From Nevskia sp. (GTDB lineage: Bacteria > Pseudomonadota > Gammaproteobacteria > Nevskiales > Nevskiaceae), in NCBI GenBank assembly GCA_023229645.1, contig JALNYU010000010.1, positions 1 to 64,000 of the forward strand: a DNA stretch of 64,000 nucleotides, in the 5' to 3' direction. The notes beneath the pieces were generated by a model. It was not told the DNA's origin, did not search any database, and was given only the letters and a program-made list of their open reading frames with translations. Each line of letters starts with the position of its first letter. Positions within the stretch are counted from its first letter, which is position 1. This document shows positions 35,094-43,747 of the stretch, piece after piece. Position numbers and translations under genes: made by a program.

Positions 35094-35600
35094 ATGACGA
35101 TTTCCATGTACACCGCGTCCGTGCCGAGCTTCATCTACGCGCTGAAGAATCTGATTGATATTATTGAAAAAGGCGCTGCACACGCAGCCGAAAAAAGCAT
35201 CGATCCGAGCGTGTTCACCAGCAGCCGCCTGTACCCGGACATGCTGCCGTTCTCGCGCCAGATTCAGATCGCGACCGACATCGTCAAAGGCGGCGCAGCC
35301 CGTCTAGCCGGCGTTGAGCCGCCGCCGTACGCCGATACCGAAACCACGTTCCCGGAACTGGTTGCCCGCGTCAACAAGACGATCGACTACCTGAAGACGT
35401 TCACCGCCGACCAGATCGATGGCTCAGAAGGGCGCGAAATCACGATCAAGATGCGGTCTGGCCCGGTTAGCTTCACGGGGCTGGAATATCTGCAAACCTT
35501 CGTAATCCCGAACCTGTATTTCCACAGCACAACGGCCTACGGCCTACTGCGCCACAACGGCGTGGTACTGGGTAAGTTGGATTTCCTCGGCAAGCGCTAA
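35094..35600 (+). CDS. DUF1993 domain-containing protein
   Basis: A 168-residue soluble protein with the DUF1993 pattern: MTISMYTASVPSFIYALKNL at the start, ARLYPDM-like SRLYPDMLPFSRQIQIATDIVKG in the middle, and FVIPNLYFHSTTAYGLLRHNGV near the end. The family belongs to the DinB-like four-helix group; no activity is assigned. A clear AAGGAGAG ribosome-binding site precedes the ATG. It lies 46 bases after ilvA and 187 bases before the sphingolipid operon. Confidence 0.88.
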   Translation: MTISMYTASVPSFIYALKNLIDIIEKGAAHAAEKSIDPSVFTSSRLYPDMLPFSRQIQIATDIVKGGAARLAGVEPPPYADTETTFPELVARVNKTIDYLKTFTADQIDGSEGREITIKMRSGPVSFTGLEYLQTFVIPNLYFHSTTAYGLLRHNGVVLGKLDFLGKR

Positions 35601-35787
35601 CGCAGAGCGCCGGGCGCTCGCTGCCGCTCAGTGCGGCGGCGGGCATAACCCCGACGCTATCTGCGATATGATTGAGGATTGACGCCGAATCTTAGGACTC
35701 GGCCCGCACTGCCGTCGTCAATGGAATTCGTCGTCGGCATTGCTTTCGAGCCCTTATCAATACCAACGATATAAACGACCCTAGTCC

Positions 35788-37527
35788 ATGCTGGTGCCAA
35801 CCCCGACCGCGAGTGGTTTACCCTACCGCCCTGCTGATTTCCCGACTTTGCCGCAGGCACTGGACTACGCCGCCACTGGCGCGGCAGGTCTTAATTTTTA
35901 TACCGGCAAAGGCCAGCTTGCAGAAGCGCTGACTTACCGGCAATTGCGCGAACAAGCGCTGGAACTGGCTGCTGCGATGCGCGCGCGCGGGCTGGTTCCC
36001 GGCGAACGTGTGGCGCTGATTGCGGAAACCGACGGTGATTTCGCCCGCGCGTTTTTCGCCTGCCAGTACGCCGGCTTGGTGCCCACGGCATTGCCGTTGC
36101 CGGCGGCATTTGGTGGCCGCGCCGCCTACGTCGACCATATTCGTCGGATGATCGAGATCGCCGATGCTGCCGCTGCGATAGCCCCGCCAGCGCTTGCCGA
36201 GTGGTTGGCTGAGGCCTGCGAAGGTTTATCGCTAAAGGCCGCGGGCACGCTCGACATTTTTAAAACGGAGACCGCTTCCCCGGCCGTGGCATTGCCAACG
36301 GTTGGGCAGGATGATCTCTGCTACCTGCAATTTTCGTCAGGCAGCACGCGTTTCCCGCTTGGTGTGGCCGTTACTCAGCGCGCGTTGATGGCTAACACCT
36401 TGGGCATTTCGCGCGATGGCCTGCAGATCGGCCCGGAAGATCGCTGCGTATCCTGGCTGCCGTTTTATCACGACATGGGTTTAGTTGGGTTTCTGCTGAC
36501 GCCGCTGGTCTGCCAGATCTCAATTGATCTGTTTGCGACGCGCGATTTTGCCCGTCGGCCCCTGCTTTGGTTGGACTTGATCACGCGCAATGGCGGCACG
36601 TTGTCGTATAGCCCGACGTTCGGCTATGAACTCTGCGCACGCCGCGCCGAAACAGCGTCGGTTGAAGGCATCGACCTGAGCCGCTGGCGTGGCGCTGGCA
36701 TCGGCGGCGATATGGTGCGGCCGGAGCCGCTCGCAAAATTCTCGGAACGCTTTGCCCGCAACGGCTTTAAAGCGTCAGCGTTCGTGCCGAGCTACGGCAT
36801 GGCGGAAGCGGCGCTGGCGCTGAGTTTTGCGCCGCTGGGCCAAGGCATACGCTATGACACGCTGGATACCGATCGTTTGGAGCGCGACCACGTTGCGGTG
36901 TCGGCTGAACACGGTGCAGCGCGCACGCGTGATTTCGTGCTTTGCGGCCCGGCGTTGCCGGATCATGTATTTGAAGTGCGCGGCGAAGCCGGAGATGTCC
37001 TCGCGGAAGCGCAAGTCGGCCGCATTTTTGTCCGTGGCCCGAGCTTGATGCAGTCGTACTACGGGCAACCCGAGGCGACAGACGCGGTGCTGTCTTCCGA
37101 CGGTTGGCTCGATACTGGCGATCTCGGTTACTTCAGCGGCGGCCAAATCGTCATCACCGGCCGCGCGAAAGACCTGATCATCGTCAACGGCCGCAACATC
37201 TGGCCGCAGGATTTGGAATGGACTGCCGAGCGCGAAGTCAGCGTACTGCGCAGCGGCGATGTTGCTGCGGTTTCCGTCGATAGCGGTGCTGGCGAGCGTA
37301 TTTTGGTCTTGGTCGAATATCGGGCGCCTGACGAAGCCGCGCGCGAGCACCTCTGCAAGGAAGTGGCAGCGGTGTTGAGGCTGCGCCACGGTGTTGATAC
37401 CGATGTCGTAACGATTCCGCCGCGGGCGCTGCCGCGTACATCGTCCGGTAAGCTCAGCCGGTCCAAGGCTAAAGCGCTGTACTTACAAGGCACGTTCGGT
37501 ACAAACGCCGAGGCAACGGCCGTTTGA
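35788..37527 (+). CDS. Fatty acyl-AMP ligase / acyl-ACP synthetase of the sphingolipid operon
   Basis: The 579-residue adenylate-forming enzyme activates a fatty acid as acyl-AMP. The P-loop reads FSSGSTRFPLG (residues 182-192), lacking the usual Lys, as in some acyl-AMP ligases. WLPFYHDMGLVG, PSYGMAEAAL and DTGDLGYFSGG are classic family motifs, and the C-terminal lysine is in SSGKLSRSK. Its partners here (reductase, acyl carrier protein, serine palmitoyltransferase) suggest that it loads acyl chains onto the operon's carrier protein to feed serine palmitoyltransferase. The Caulobacter sphingolipid locus contains an equivalent gene. Its TGA overlaps the next TTG start. Confidence 0.85.
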   Translation: MLVPTPTASGLPYRPADFPTLPQALDYAATGAAGLNFYTGKGQLAEALTYRQLREQALELAAAMRARGLVPGERVALIAETDGDFARAFFACQYAGLVPTALPLPAAFGGRAAYVDHIRRMIEIADAAAAIAPPALAEWLAEACEGLSLKAAGTLDIFKTETASPAVALPTVGQDDLCYLQFSSGSTRFPLGVAVTQRALMANTLGISRDGLQIGPEDRCVSWLPFYHDMGLVGFLLTPLVCQISIDLFATRDFARRPLLWLDLITRNGGTLSYSPTFGYELCARRAETASVEGIDLSRWRGAGIGGDMVRPEPLAKFSERFARNGFKASAFVPSYGMAEAALALSFAPLGQGIRYDTLDTDRLERDHVAVSAEHGAARTRDFVLCGPALPDHVFEVRGEAGDVLAEAQVGRIFVRGPSLMQSYYGQPEATDAVLSSDGWLDTGDLGYFSGGQIVITGRAKDLIIVNGRNIWPQDLEWTAEREVSVLRSGDVAAVSVDSGAGERILVLVEYRAPDEAAREHLCKEVAAVLRLRHGVDTDVVTIPPRALPRTSSGKLSRSKAKALYLQGTFGTNAEATAV

Positions 37528-38486
37528 GCCGTTCGCGCGGGATGGTCGCCGTGACCGGCGCCACCGGCTTTCTCGGCCGGCATGTCGTCGCCGCGCTTGC
37601 CGCAGCCGGTTGGCAAGTTCGAATTCTGGCGCGTAGCCAGCCGGTGCATCCGCTATGGCAGGATCTCGAACCCGAGGTCGTGCTCGGCGGCTTGAGCGAC
37701 GCCGATGCCTTGCGCCGGTTGGTATCGGGCGCGGATGCAGTGCTTCATCTCGCGGGCTTGATCAAAGCGCGCAACGCTGCGGAATTTATGCGGGTGAACT
37801 GCGAGGGCAGTCGCGCTTTGGCTGCCGCAGTAGCAGCGTACGCACCTGGCGCACATTTTTTGCTCGTCTCCAGCCTTGCTGCACGCGAGCCCGCGCTTTC
37901 CGGCTACGCCGCGAGCAAGCGCGCCGCCGAGGCAGCGGTGTTCGATGCGCTGGGGCGTAAGCGCGTCAGCATCGTTCGCCCGCCGGCAATCTATGGCCCC
38001 GGCGATCGCGAAACATTGGTGATTTTCAAGCTTGCACGTCGTAAGCGCATCCCCATCCTTGGTCGGATGGATGCCCGCGTCGCAATGATTCACGTAGAAG
38101 ACGCGGCGCGCGTGCTTGCGGCCCAGCTTGCCGAGCCACCGAGCGGCCTCGTCCATGCCATCGCCGACCATCGGCCTGATGGCTACACCTGGCAGGAAAT
38201 CTTCCAAACTGCGGCGCTGGCGGTAACAAATCCACAGCCGCGTTTTATCGCCGTGCCGCCGGCGCTGACCCGCGCTGTCGGTCTTTGTGGCGGCGCATTG
38301 GCACGTTTATTGAGTCAACCTGGCATGGTTAACGCTGGGAAAGTACGCGAATTGCTGCACCGAGACTGGCGCGTTTCTGAGCCAGAATTATTGATTGTTT
38401 CGGACGCAAACCCGAAAATTACGTTGCCCGCAGGTTTCGCGGCTACCGCAGCATGGTATCGCCGCGCGGGGTGGCTAACTGTCTGA
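37524..38486 (+). CDS. cerR: NAD(P)-dependent epimerase-type reductase, CerR-like
   Basis: A 320-residue extended short-chain dehydrogenase. The Rossmann motif TGATGFLGRH is at residues 11-20, Ser at SSLAA (about 116), and the catalytic pair Tyr128/Lys132 in GYAASKRAAE. In Caulobacter a protein of this family (CerR) reduces the 3-keto group during ceramide synthesis; position in the operon next to acyl carrier protein and serine palmitoyltransferase supports the same job here. The start is TTG at 37524 overlapping the previous stop (TTGA); the ATG at 37542 is an alternative. Similarity alone would only say sugar-epimerase-like. Confidence 0.75.
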   Translation: MSRSRGMVAVTGATGFLGRHVVAALAAAGWQVRILARSQPVHPLWQDLEPEVVLGGLSDADALRRLVSGADAVLHLAGLIKARNAAEFMRVNCEGSRALAAAVAAYAPGAHFLLVSSLAAREPALSGYAASKRAAEAAVFDALGRKRVSIVRPPAIYGPGDRETLVIFKLARRKRIPILGRMDARVAMIHVEDAARVLAAQLAEPPSGLVHAIADHRPDGYTWQEIFQTAALAVTNPQPRFIAVPPALTRAVGLCGGALARLLSQPGMVNAGKVRELLHRDWRVSEPELLIVSDANPKITLPAGFAATAAWYRRAGWLTV

Positions 38487-38543
38487 CAATTCGTGTAGAT
38501 TGCAGGCAGACCGGCGTGCTCGGAGGCCGCTTGTTAAGGTGCT

Positions 38544-38573
38544 ATGACAAATCAATTAAACGTAGTTTACAAT
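38544..38573 (+). promoter_or_regulatory. Possible internal promoter before the acyl carrier protein gene
   Basis: ATGACA (38544-38549), an 18-base spacer and TACAAT (38568-38573) lie in the 152-base, AT-rich gap between the reductase and acyl carrier protein genes. It would allow extra expression of the acp-spt pair. Confidence 0.4.
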
Positions 38574-38638
38574 TGTTTCGCTTGTTGCCCCATAATTCCC
38601 GACTTTACACAGTCGGTTTTTTAATAGCCTCCCCAGGG

Positions 38639-38890
38639 ATGAATGAAACCTTGCAGAATACGCAGGCCGAAATAATCGAAGGCCTGAGAGAAACCCTACG
38701 CAAACCGGTTACTCTCGACGGCTCTACCCACATCGTACGTGATCTTCAGCTGGATTCTCTGGCTGTGATGGATTTCATCATGTCTCTCGAAGATCGCTTC
38801 GATGTCGTCATTCCGCTTGATCGGGTAGCGGAAGTTGAAACTTTGGCCGATTTGGCCCGTGTGGTCGATCAATTGCGTGGAAGGACTTGA
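38639..38890 (+). CDS. Acyl carrier protein dedicated to sphingolipid synthesis
   Basis: 83 residues from the ATG at 38639 (MNETLQNTQAEIIEGLRETL). The phosphopantetheine site is LQLDSLAVMDF with Ser40. The upstream in-frame stretch shows no family similarity. The specialised nature is inferred from context: it sits between the reductase and serine palmitoyltransferase, as in the Caulobacter sphingolipid locus, and is not next to fabD/fabG/fabF. Its TGA overlaps the TTG start of the palmitoyltransferase gene (TTGA), a sign of translational coupling. Confidence 0.9.
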   Translation: MNETLQNTQAEIIEGLRETLRKPVTLDGSTHIVRDLQLDSLAVMDFIMSLEDRFDVVIPLDRVAEVETLADLARVVDQLRGRT

Positions 38891-40185
38891 AACCTGTGAG
38901 CATACTTTCCAAGTTTGCCCCTTTGCGGCAAACCTACGAGCAGTTACGCGCGGCTGGGCAAAATCCCTTTGAAATGGTTTTCGACGGCATGCTGTCGCCG
39001 ACTGAAGGGCTTTACCGCGGTCGCCGGACAATATTGCTCGGCACCAACAATTATTTGGGTTTGACGTTCGACGCGGACTGCATTCAGGAGTCCGTCGAAG
39101 CGTTGCATTTGCAAGGCACCGGCACTACCGGTTCGCGTATTGCCAATGGCAGTTACGACGGCCACCGCAAGCTTGAGCACGCGCTCGCTGAATTCCTCGG
39201 TCGCCGCCATTGCATGGTGTTTTCAACCGGCTACCAGGCCAATCTCGGCATGCTGTCGACGTTGGCCGGCAAGGGCGACTATCTGTTGCTCGACGCCGAT
39301 AGCCACGCCAGCATCTACGACGGCGCGCGCCTCGGCCACGCCGAAGTGGTGCGCTTCCGCCACAACGACCCAGACGATCTGCACAAGCGCCTGCGCCGCC
39401 TCGCCAACGAGCCGGGTAGCAAGCTGGTGGTCGTTGAAGGCATTTACTCGATGCTGGGTGACGCCGCGCCGTTGCGCGAAATCGCCCAAGTTAAGCGGGA
39501 AATGGGCGCTTGGTTGATGGTCGACGAAGCACATTCGCTCGGCGTACTCGGCGATCACGGCCGCGGCTTGGCCGAACACACCGGGACTGAGGCCGATGTC
39601 GATTTCGTCGTTGGTACGTTCTCCAAGAGCCTCGGCAGCGTCGGCGGTTTCTGCGTTTCCGATCTCGAAGATTTTGATGTGCTGCGCGTTGCTTGCCGGC
39701 CGTACATGTTTACCGCCTCGCTGCCGCCTGCGGTAATGGCCTCGACGCTCGCCGCGCTGCGCCGTTTGCAGGAATCGCCGGAATTGCGCACCCGCCTCGC
39801 CGACAACGCTGGCCGCTTGTACTACGGCTTGCGCGATCTCGGCTTCGCCGTTGGCCCGCAGGCCAGCCCGATCGTCTCGGTCGCGCTGCCGGAAGCGCCG
39901 TTAGCGGTCGAATTCTGGAATCGCTTGCTCGAAGGTGGGTTGTACCTGAACTTGGCGCTGCCGCCGGCAACGCCGACGCAACAACCGCTGCTTCGCTCCA
40001 GCGTTAGCGCGGTGCACACGACGCAGCAAATCGATCGTGCGCTGCAACTGTTCGAACTCGTCGGCCGCCAGTTGGGCGTGCTGCCGGCCTTGGCAGGCGC
40101 TCGGCGTCAGCGGGTTGCCCCGAAGGCCGCGGCGCCGGTGCACGCTGATGTGGCGCTCATCGCCAGCGCTGGCGGAACCCGCTAA
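38887..40185 (+). CDS. spt: Serine palmitoyltransferase
   Basis: A 432-residue PLP alpha-oxoamine synthase. The PLP lysine is Lys247 in GTFSKSLGSVGG, with the Asp of VDEAHS (213) and the stacking His140 in DADSHASIYDG. The downstream CRPYMFTASLPP stretch matches the Sphingomonas serine palmitoyltransferase pattern, which distinguishes it from 8-amino-7-oxononanoate synthase and 2-amino-3-ketobutyrate ligase. The enzyme condenses serine with an acyl thioester to 3-ketosphinganine, the committed sphingolipid step. Context (acyl-AMP ligase, CerR, carrier protein) fully agrees. The start is TTG at 38887 overlapping the acp stop; GTG at 38896 is an alternative. The last ~30 residues are a low-complexity Ala-rich tail. 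Confidence 0.9.
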   Translation: MKPVSILSKFAPLRQTYEQLRAAGQNPFEMVFDGMLSPTEGLYRGRRTILLGTNNYLGLTFDADCIQESVEALHLQGTGTTGSRIANGSYDGHRKLEHALAEFLGRRHCMVFSTGYQANLGMLSTLAGKGDYLLLDADSHASIYDGARLGHAEVVRFRHNDPDDLHKRLRRLANEPGSKLVVVEGIYSMLGDAAPLREIAQVKREMGAWLMVDEAHSLGVLGDHGRGLAEHTGTEADVDFVVGTFSKSLGSVGGFCVSDLEDFDVLRVACRPYMFTASLPPAVMASTLAALRRLQESPELRTRLADNAGRLYYGLRDLGFAVGPQASPIVSVALPEAPLAVEFWNRLLEGGLYLNLALPPATPTQQPLLRSSVSAVHTTQQIDRALQLFELVGRQLGVLPALAGARRQRVAPKAAAPVHADVALIASAGGTR

Positions 40186-40222
40186 AACGGTTTTGCGGTC
40201 GGCATGAGCCGGTTTCGGCTGT

Positions 40223-40254
40223 AAAAATAGCCCGGTCTTCCGGGCTATTTTTTT
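40223..40254 (+). terminator. Intrinsic terminator after spt
   Basis: AAAAATAGCCCGG TCTT CCGGGCTATTTTT is a perfect 13-bp stem with a tetraloop followed by more T. It ends the acyl-AMP ligase-CerR-ACP-Spt operon. Confidence 0.92.
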
Positions 40255-40303
40255 GTTCAGCGCACCGATTATCGCGCGCGGTGGCGTAGTGGGAGTTGAT
40301 GGT

Positions 40304-41500
40304 GTGCCCTTGATTCAATCTACGAATAGCGATGCTCGCGTCGGCTTTCTATTCAATCACGATCATCTGCATCAGATCGCGCATAGCGCGCCGATCGCGT
40401 TTGAGCTCTCCCGGCGCAATCCGCAACTCAATGTCATTTTGCTGGCCTCGACTACTGCGCAGCTCGACTATCTGCGCGAGATGAGCCAGCGTTTTCCCGG
40501 CGCGCAGTGCCAATATCAGCTGTTGCGTCTGCCAACGGCACTGCGCCTGCCGGCATTGGCGCTGGACCCGCTGATGCCCTACACGCGCGTGGCGACTTTG
40601 CTAGCAAATCGCGCGCAGTTTGCCGAACTCGATGTGCTGGTAGTGCCAGAGAAAACCAGCCTGCTGCTGCGCTCGCATTTCGGCTTGCGGAAGCTGAAAT
40701 TTGTTCACACTCGGCATGGCGCTGGCGACCGCGAAGTCGGCTTTAACCGTAGCAGCGGGCAGTTTGATCTCGTGTTGATGTCAGGGCCGAAAATTCGTGA
40801 CCGCCTGCAGGCTGCCGGCGCATTGCGTGAAGATGGCTACGCGATTGTCGGCTATGCCAAATTCGATTTGCTGCGCGATGCACCACCACCGCCGAAGCTG
40901 TTCGATAACGACCGCCAGACCGTTGTTTACAACCCGCATTTCTCGCCACGCCTGTCGTCTTGGTATCGAGACGGCCTGGACATCCTCGACTATTTCTATC
41001 ATTCCAAGCGCTATAACTTAATTTTTGCGCCGCACGTCATGCTATTCCGCAAGCGCTTTCAGATCTCGCTGGAGCGCTTACGAATCGACCGGCCGGGGCA
41101 GATCCCACAACGGTACCGGGCCTGCCCCCATCTGCTGATCGATACCGGCAGCGCGCGCAGTGTCGATATGACCTATACCCGTGCTGCCGATCTCTACCTC
41201 GGCGACGCCAGCAGCCAAATCTACGAATTTCTGCAACAGCCGCGGCCTTGCGTATTCGTCAATGCCCAAAACAGTGCATGGCAAAACGACGTCAACTACA
41301 GCCATTGGCAAGCAGGTCCGGTGATCAACGACGTCGCGCAGCTTGATACAACGCTCGATGCCGCATTTCGACAGCATGCGGACTGGTTGCCGCGCCAGCA
41401 GCAATTGTTCGCCTATAGTTTCGATTTTGGTGCGCAGCGATCATCCGTGCGCGGTGCCGATGCAATCCGCACGTTTTTACAGCAGTCGGCGTTGGCTTGA
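40304..41500 (+). CDS. CDP-glycerol glycerophosphotransferase-like protein
   Basis: About 398 residues. GTG at 40304 has GGGAG eight bases upstream; upstream GTG 40289 or TTG 40253 (inside the terminator) are less likely. There is no signal peptide or membrane segment. The C-terminal half looks like the two-Rossmann fold of teichoic-acid glycerophosphotransferases: VVYNPHFSPRLSSWYRDGLD, LIFAPHVMLF, LLIDTGSARSVDMTYTRAADLYLGDASSQIYEF. In that fold, the Asp/Ser stretch before the final domain binds the nucleotide donor. Position right after spt suggests it adds a phosphoglycerol-type head group to a sphingolipid; this is inference. Confidence 0.6.
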   Translation: MPLIQSTNSDARVGFLFNHDHLHQIAHSAPIAFELSRRNPQLNVILLASTTAQLDYLREMSQRFPGAQCQYQLLRLPTALRLPALALDPLMPYTRVATLLANRAQFAELDVLVVPEKTSLLLRSHFGLRKLKFVHTRHGAGDREVGFNRSSGQFDLVLMSGPKIRDRLQAAGALREDGYAIVGYAKFDLLRDAPPPPKLFDNDRQTVVYNPHFSPRLSSWYRDGLDILDYFYHSKRYNLIFAPHVMLFRKRFQISLERLRIDRPGQIPQRYRACPHLLIDTGSARSVDMTYTRAADLYLGDASSQIYEFLQQPRPCVFVNAQNSAWQNDVNYSHWQAGPVINDVAQLDTTLDAAFRQHADWLPRQQQLFAYSFDFGAQRSSVRGADAIRTFLQQSALA

Positions 41501-41649
41501 GCGCGGGGCATCGGAATTGCGCCGCAGCAATCGCAGTCCCACCGCGATTGTGTTTTCTTGTGCCGTAGCCGGAAAAGCCTCACCATCGTTACCTAGAGTG
41601 GCGGGGCATTGCGCCCGTCGGAATTGGATTAGCAGCTGAGCACCCACGT

Positions 41650-42624
41650 ATGAAGCCGGATTTCACTTACGCCCAAGGCCCGAATTTTCACATCGAGCGC
41701 CGCCGCGAGATCGTCGCGAAATATCCCGAGATCCGCAGCCTAATGGTCAAAAACCCGTGGTCTGCGGCTTGGATCGTCGGCCTCGTGGCGCTGCAGTGGG
41801 GTGCGGCGTCGGCAGCGGCGGGGGCAAGCTGGTGGCTGCTGGTGCTGGCAGCGTTCGCGTTTGGCGCGTTCGTCAATCACGCGCTTTATGTGCTGATGCA
41901 CGAATGCACGCACAGCCTTGTGTTCAAGCACGGTGGTTTGAATCGCTTATTCGGGCTCATCTGTGATTTTGCACTGGTGCTACCGAGTGCGATGGGATTT
42001 CAGCGTTACCACCTGTATCACCACCGGTATCTCGGCCAATACGAGATGGATCCGGACATCGTCAGCCACGACGAAGCGCGCTTGATCGGCAATAAGGCTT
42101 GGCGCAAAGCATTATGGGTTTTCCTGCTGCCGGTATCGCAAGCGCTGCGGCCGATGAAATTGAAGGCGACCCGCAACGTGCCGGTCTGGGACAAATGGAT
42201 CGCGCTGAACTTCGTCACGCAAATTTTGGTGTGCACCGCGCTCGTCATCGCGTTCGGCCCGAAAGCCCTGGCCTACCTTGCGTTATCGACGCTCTTTGCG
42301 CTCGGCCTGCACCCGCTCGGCGGGCGTTGGATTCAAGAACATCACGTTACCAAAGCCGGCCAAGATACCTACTCGTACTACGGCCCGTTGAACAAAGTTT
42401 GCTTCAACATGGGTTTTCATAACGAGCACCACGACTTTCCGAATGTGCCGTGGAACAACCTGCCGAAAGTGAAGCGCACCGCGCCCGAGTACTACACGAG
42501 CCTAAAGTCTTACACGTCGTGGATCGGCGTCCTGCGGATGTTCATTTTTGATCCGGCGATGTCCGGCTACAGTCGGATTCTCCATCCGGCGACGCAGGTG
42601 CCGAAAGCAACATCTCGCGGCTGA
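41650..42624 (+). CDS. Sphingolipid delta-4 desaturase (DEGS-like fatty acid desaturase)
   Basis: A 324-residue membrane di-iron desaturase with four or more hydrophobic segments. Three His boxes are present: HECTH (84-88), HLYHH (121-125) and HNEHH (257-261). The whole-length pattern follows eukaryotic dihydroceramide desaturase DES1/DEGS1: an N-terminal RRREIVAKYPEIRSLM stretch, YHxxHHRYLG, LGLHPLGGRWIQEHH, DTYSYYGPLNK and NEHHDFPNVPW. Such enzymes put the 4,5-trans double bond into dihydroceramide. Its place beside serine palmitoyltransferase supports a sphingolipid substrate. Residues near HPLGG differ from the animal HPISGH. Bacterial family members are few, as far as I know. Confidence 0.85.
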   Translation: MKPDFTYAQGPNFHIERRREIVAKYPEIRSLMVKNPWSAAWIVGLVALQWGAASAAAGASWWLLVLAAFAFGAFVNHALYVLMHECTHSLVFKHGGLNRLFGLICDFALVLPSAMGFQRYHLYHHRYLGQYEMDPDIVSHDEARLIGNKAWRKALWVFLLPVSQALRPMKLKATRNVPVWDKWIALNFVTQILVCTALVIAFGPKALAYLALSTLFALGLHPLGGRWIQEHHVTKAGQDTYSYYGPLNKVCFNMGFHNEHHDFPNVPWNNLPKVKRTAPEYYTSLKSYTSWIGVLRMFIFDPAMSGYSRILHPATQVPKATSRG

Positions 42625-42642
42625 GACAAAGCGTCGCTAGTT

Positions 42643-43743
42643 TTACTTCCGCCTAGCCCCAGCAACCGCCGCAGCACGCGTCAGCGCAGCAATACCCGCG
42701 CGGCGAAATTCTGCTTCACCGAAATAATTTAAGACCCGTTCGCGACTCGCGGCGCCAAGCTGTGCGGCGCGGGCGTGGTCGTCCGCGAGTTCGATGATTG
42801 CGGCGGCCATCGCAGCGACATCGCCAACCTCGCAGAGGTAGCCGGTCGCGCCGGGCGCCACGCTCCGCTGCAGCTCGCCAACGCGCGTCGCGATGATCGG
42901 CAGCGCCGCCTGCATCGCTTCGTGGGCGGCGATGCACAGGCCTTCGTGGTGCGAGGGTTGGATGTAGGCGTGCAGGCCGGCGAGGAATTCGGTGGGTTGG
43001 TCGATAAACCCAGCGAGTTTGACGTTATCGAGCCCGGCGGCAGCGATTTGCGCCGCCAGCGCCGGCTGTTCCGGTCCGGTGCCGCCGATGACGAATTCGA
43101 TCTGCGCCGCCAGTTCCGGGCGTAGTGCACGGACCAGCGCCGCCGCTGCGACCAGATGGCGGAAATTCTTGTTCGGGTGCAGCCGTCCAAGGCTGCCGAT
43201 GCGAAAGCGGCTGCCGGGTGGACAGGGCTGGGCGAGCGGTTTATCCGTCCGCGCCCGAAACAGCGGCCAGACATCGACTTTGTCGGCGGCAACACCGAGT
43301 TCTTCCACGGCAAAGCGAGCCACGGTTTGGGAATCCGCAACCCAATACGCGGTGAGCTTTTTGCTCAGCCGCAGCAGCCGGCGGTTCCACGGTTTCAGAA
43401 AGGCGTTGTGCTGCCAACTCACCACCGGAATACCGCGGATGCAGCCGGCGATTTGACCAAAAAGCGTGGCGCGCGTCAGCGAGGTCCAGATCAAATCTGG
43501 TCGATCTTCGCGCAGGATGCGCAGCAGCGCGCGCGCGGACGCGAAGAAATCCCGCGGGCCGTCGCCGATCAGCTCCCAGCCGACGCCGGCTGCGTCGAGC
43601 CGCGCGCAGGACTTGCGATCCTGCGGCATCAGCGCGATGACGCGCACGGTATGGCCTTGTTCGCGCATTAACGCGACCAAATCGGGAATCGGAAATGCCG
43701 CACCGCCGCCGTTCAGGCCATTGATTAAATAATGAATATGCAC
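42643..43743 (-). CDS. Glycosyltransferase, family 4-like
   Basis: A 366-residue GT-B glycosyltransferase. MHIHYLINGLNGGGA is the N-terminal Gly-rich loop; the donor-binding C-terminal domain has RIGSLGRLHPNKNF and the EX7E-like region SHHEGLCIAAHEAMQAALPIIAT. Donor and acceptor sugars cannot be told. It is the last gene of a minus-strand operon (lipid kinase, nucleotidyltransferase, flippase, glycosyltransferase), 4 bases after the flippase, so it may glycosylate the same lipid or a linked oligosaccharide. It converges on the desaturase with an 18-base gap. Confidence 0.85.
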   Translation of the reverse strand: MHIHYLINGLNGGGAAFPIPDLVALMREQGHTVRVIALMPQDRKSCARLDAAGVGWELIGDGPRDFFASARALLRILREDRPDLIWTSLTRATLFGQIAGCIRGIPVVSWQHNAFLKPWNRRLLRLSKKLTAYWVADSQTVARFAVEELGVAADKVDVWPLFRARTDKPLAQPCPPGSRFRIGSLGRLHPNKNFRHLVAAAALVRALRPELAAQIEFVIGGTGPEQPALAAQIAAAGLDNVKLAGFIDQPTEFLAGLHAYIQPSHHEGLCIAAHEAMQAALPIIATRVGELQRSVAPGATGYLCEVGDVAAMAAAIIELADDHARAAQLGAASRERVLNYFGEAEFRRAGIAALTRAAAVAGARRK

Positions 43744-43747
43744 GGTT

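Noticed and set aside
38887..40185. 8-amino-7-oxononanoate synthase (BioF) or 2-amino-3-ketobutyrate CoA ligase
   Set aside because: The CRPYMFTASLPP pattern and the acyl carrier protein/CerR/acyl-AMP ligase neighbours point to serine palmitoyltransferase. No biotin or threonine-degradation genes are adjacent.
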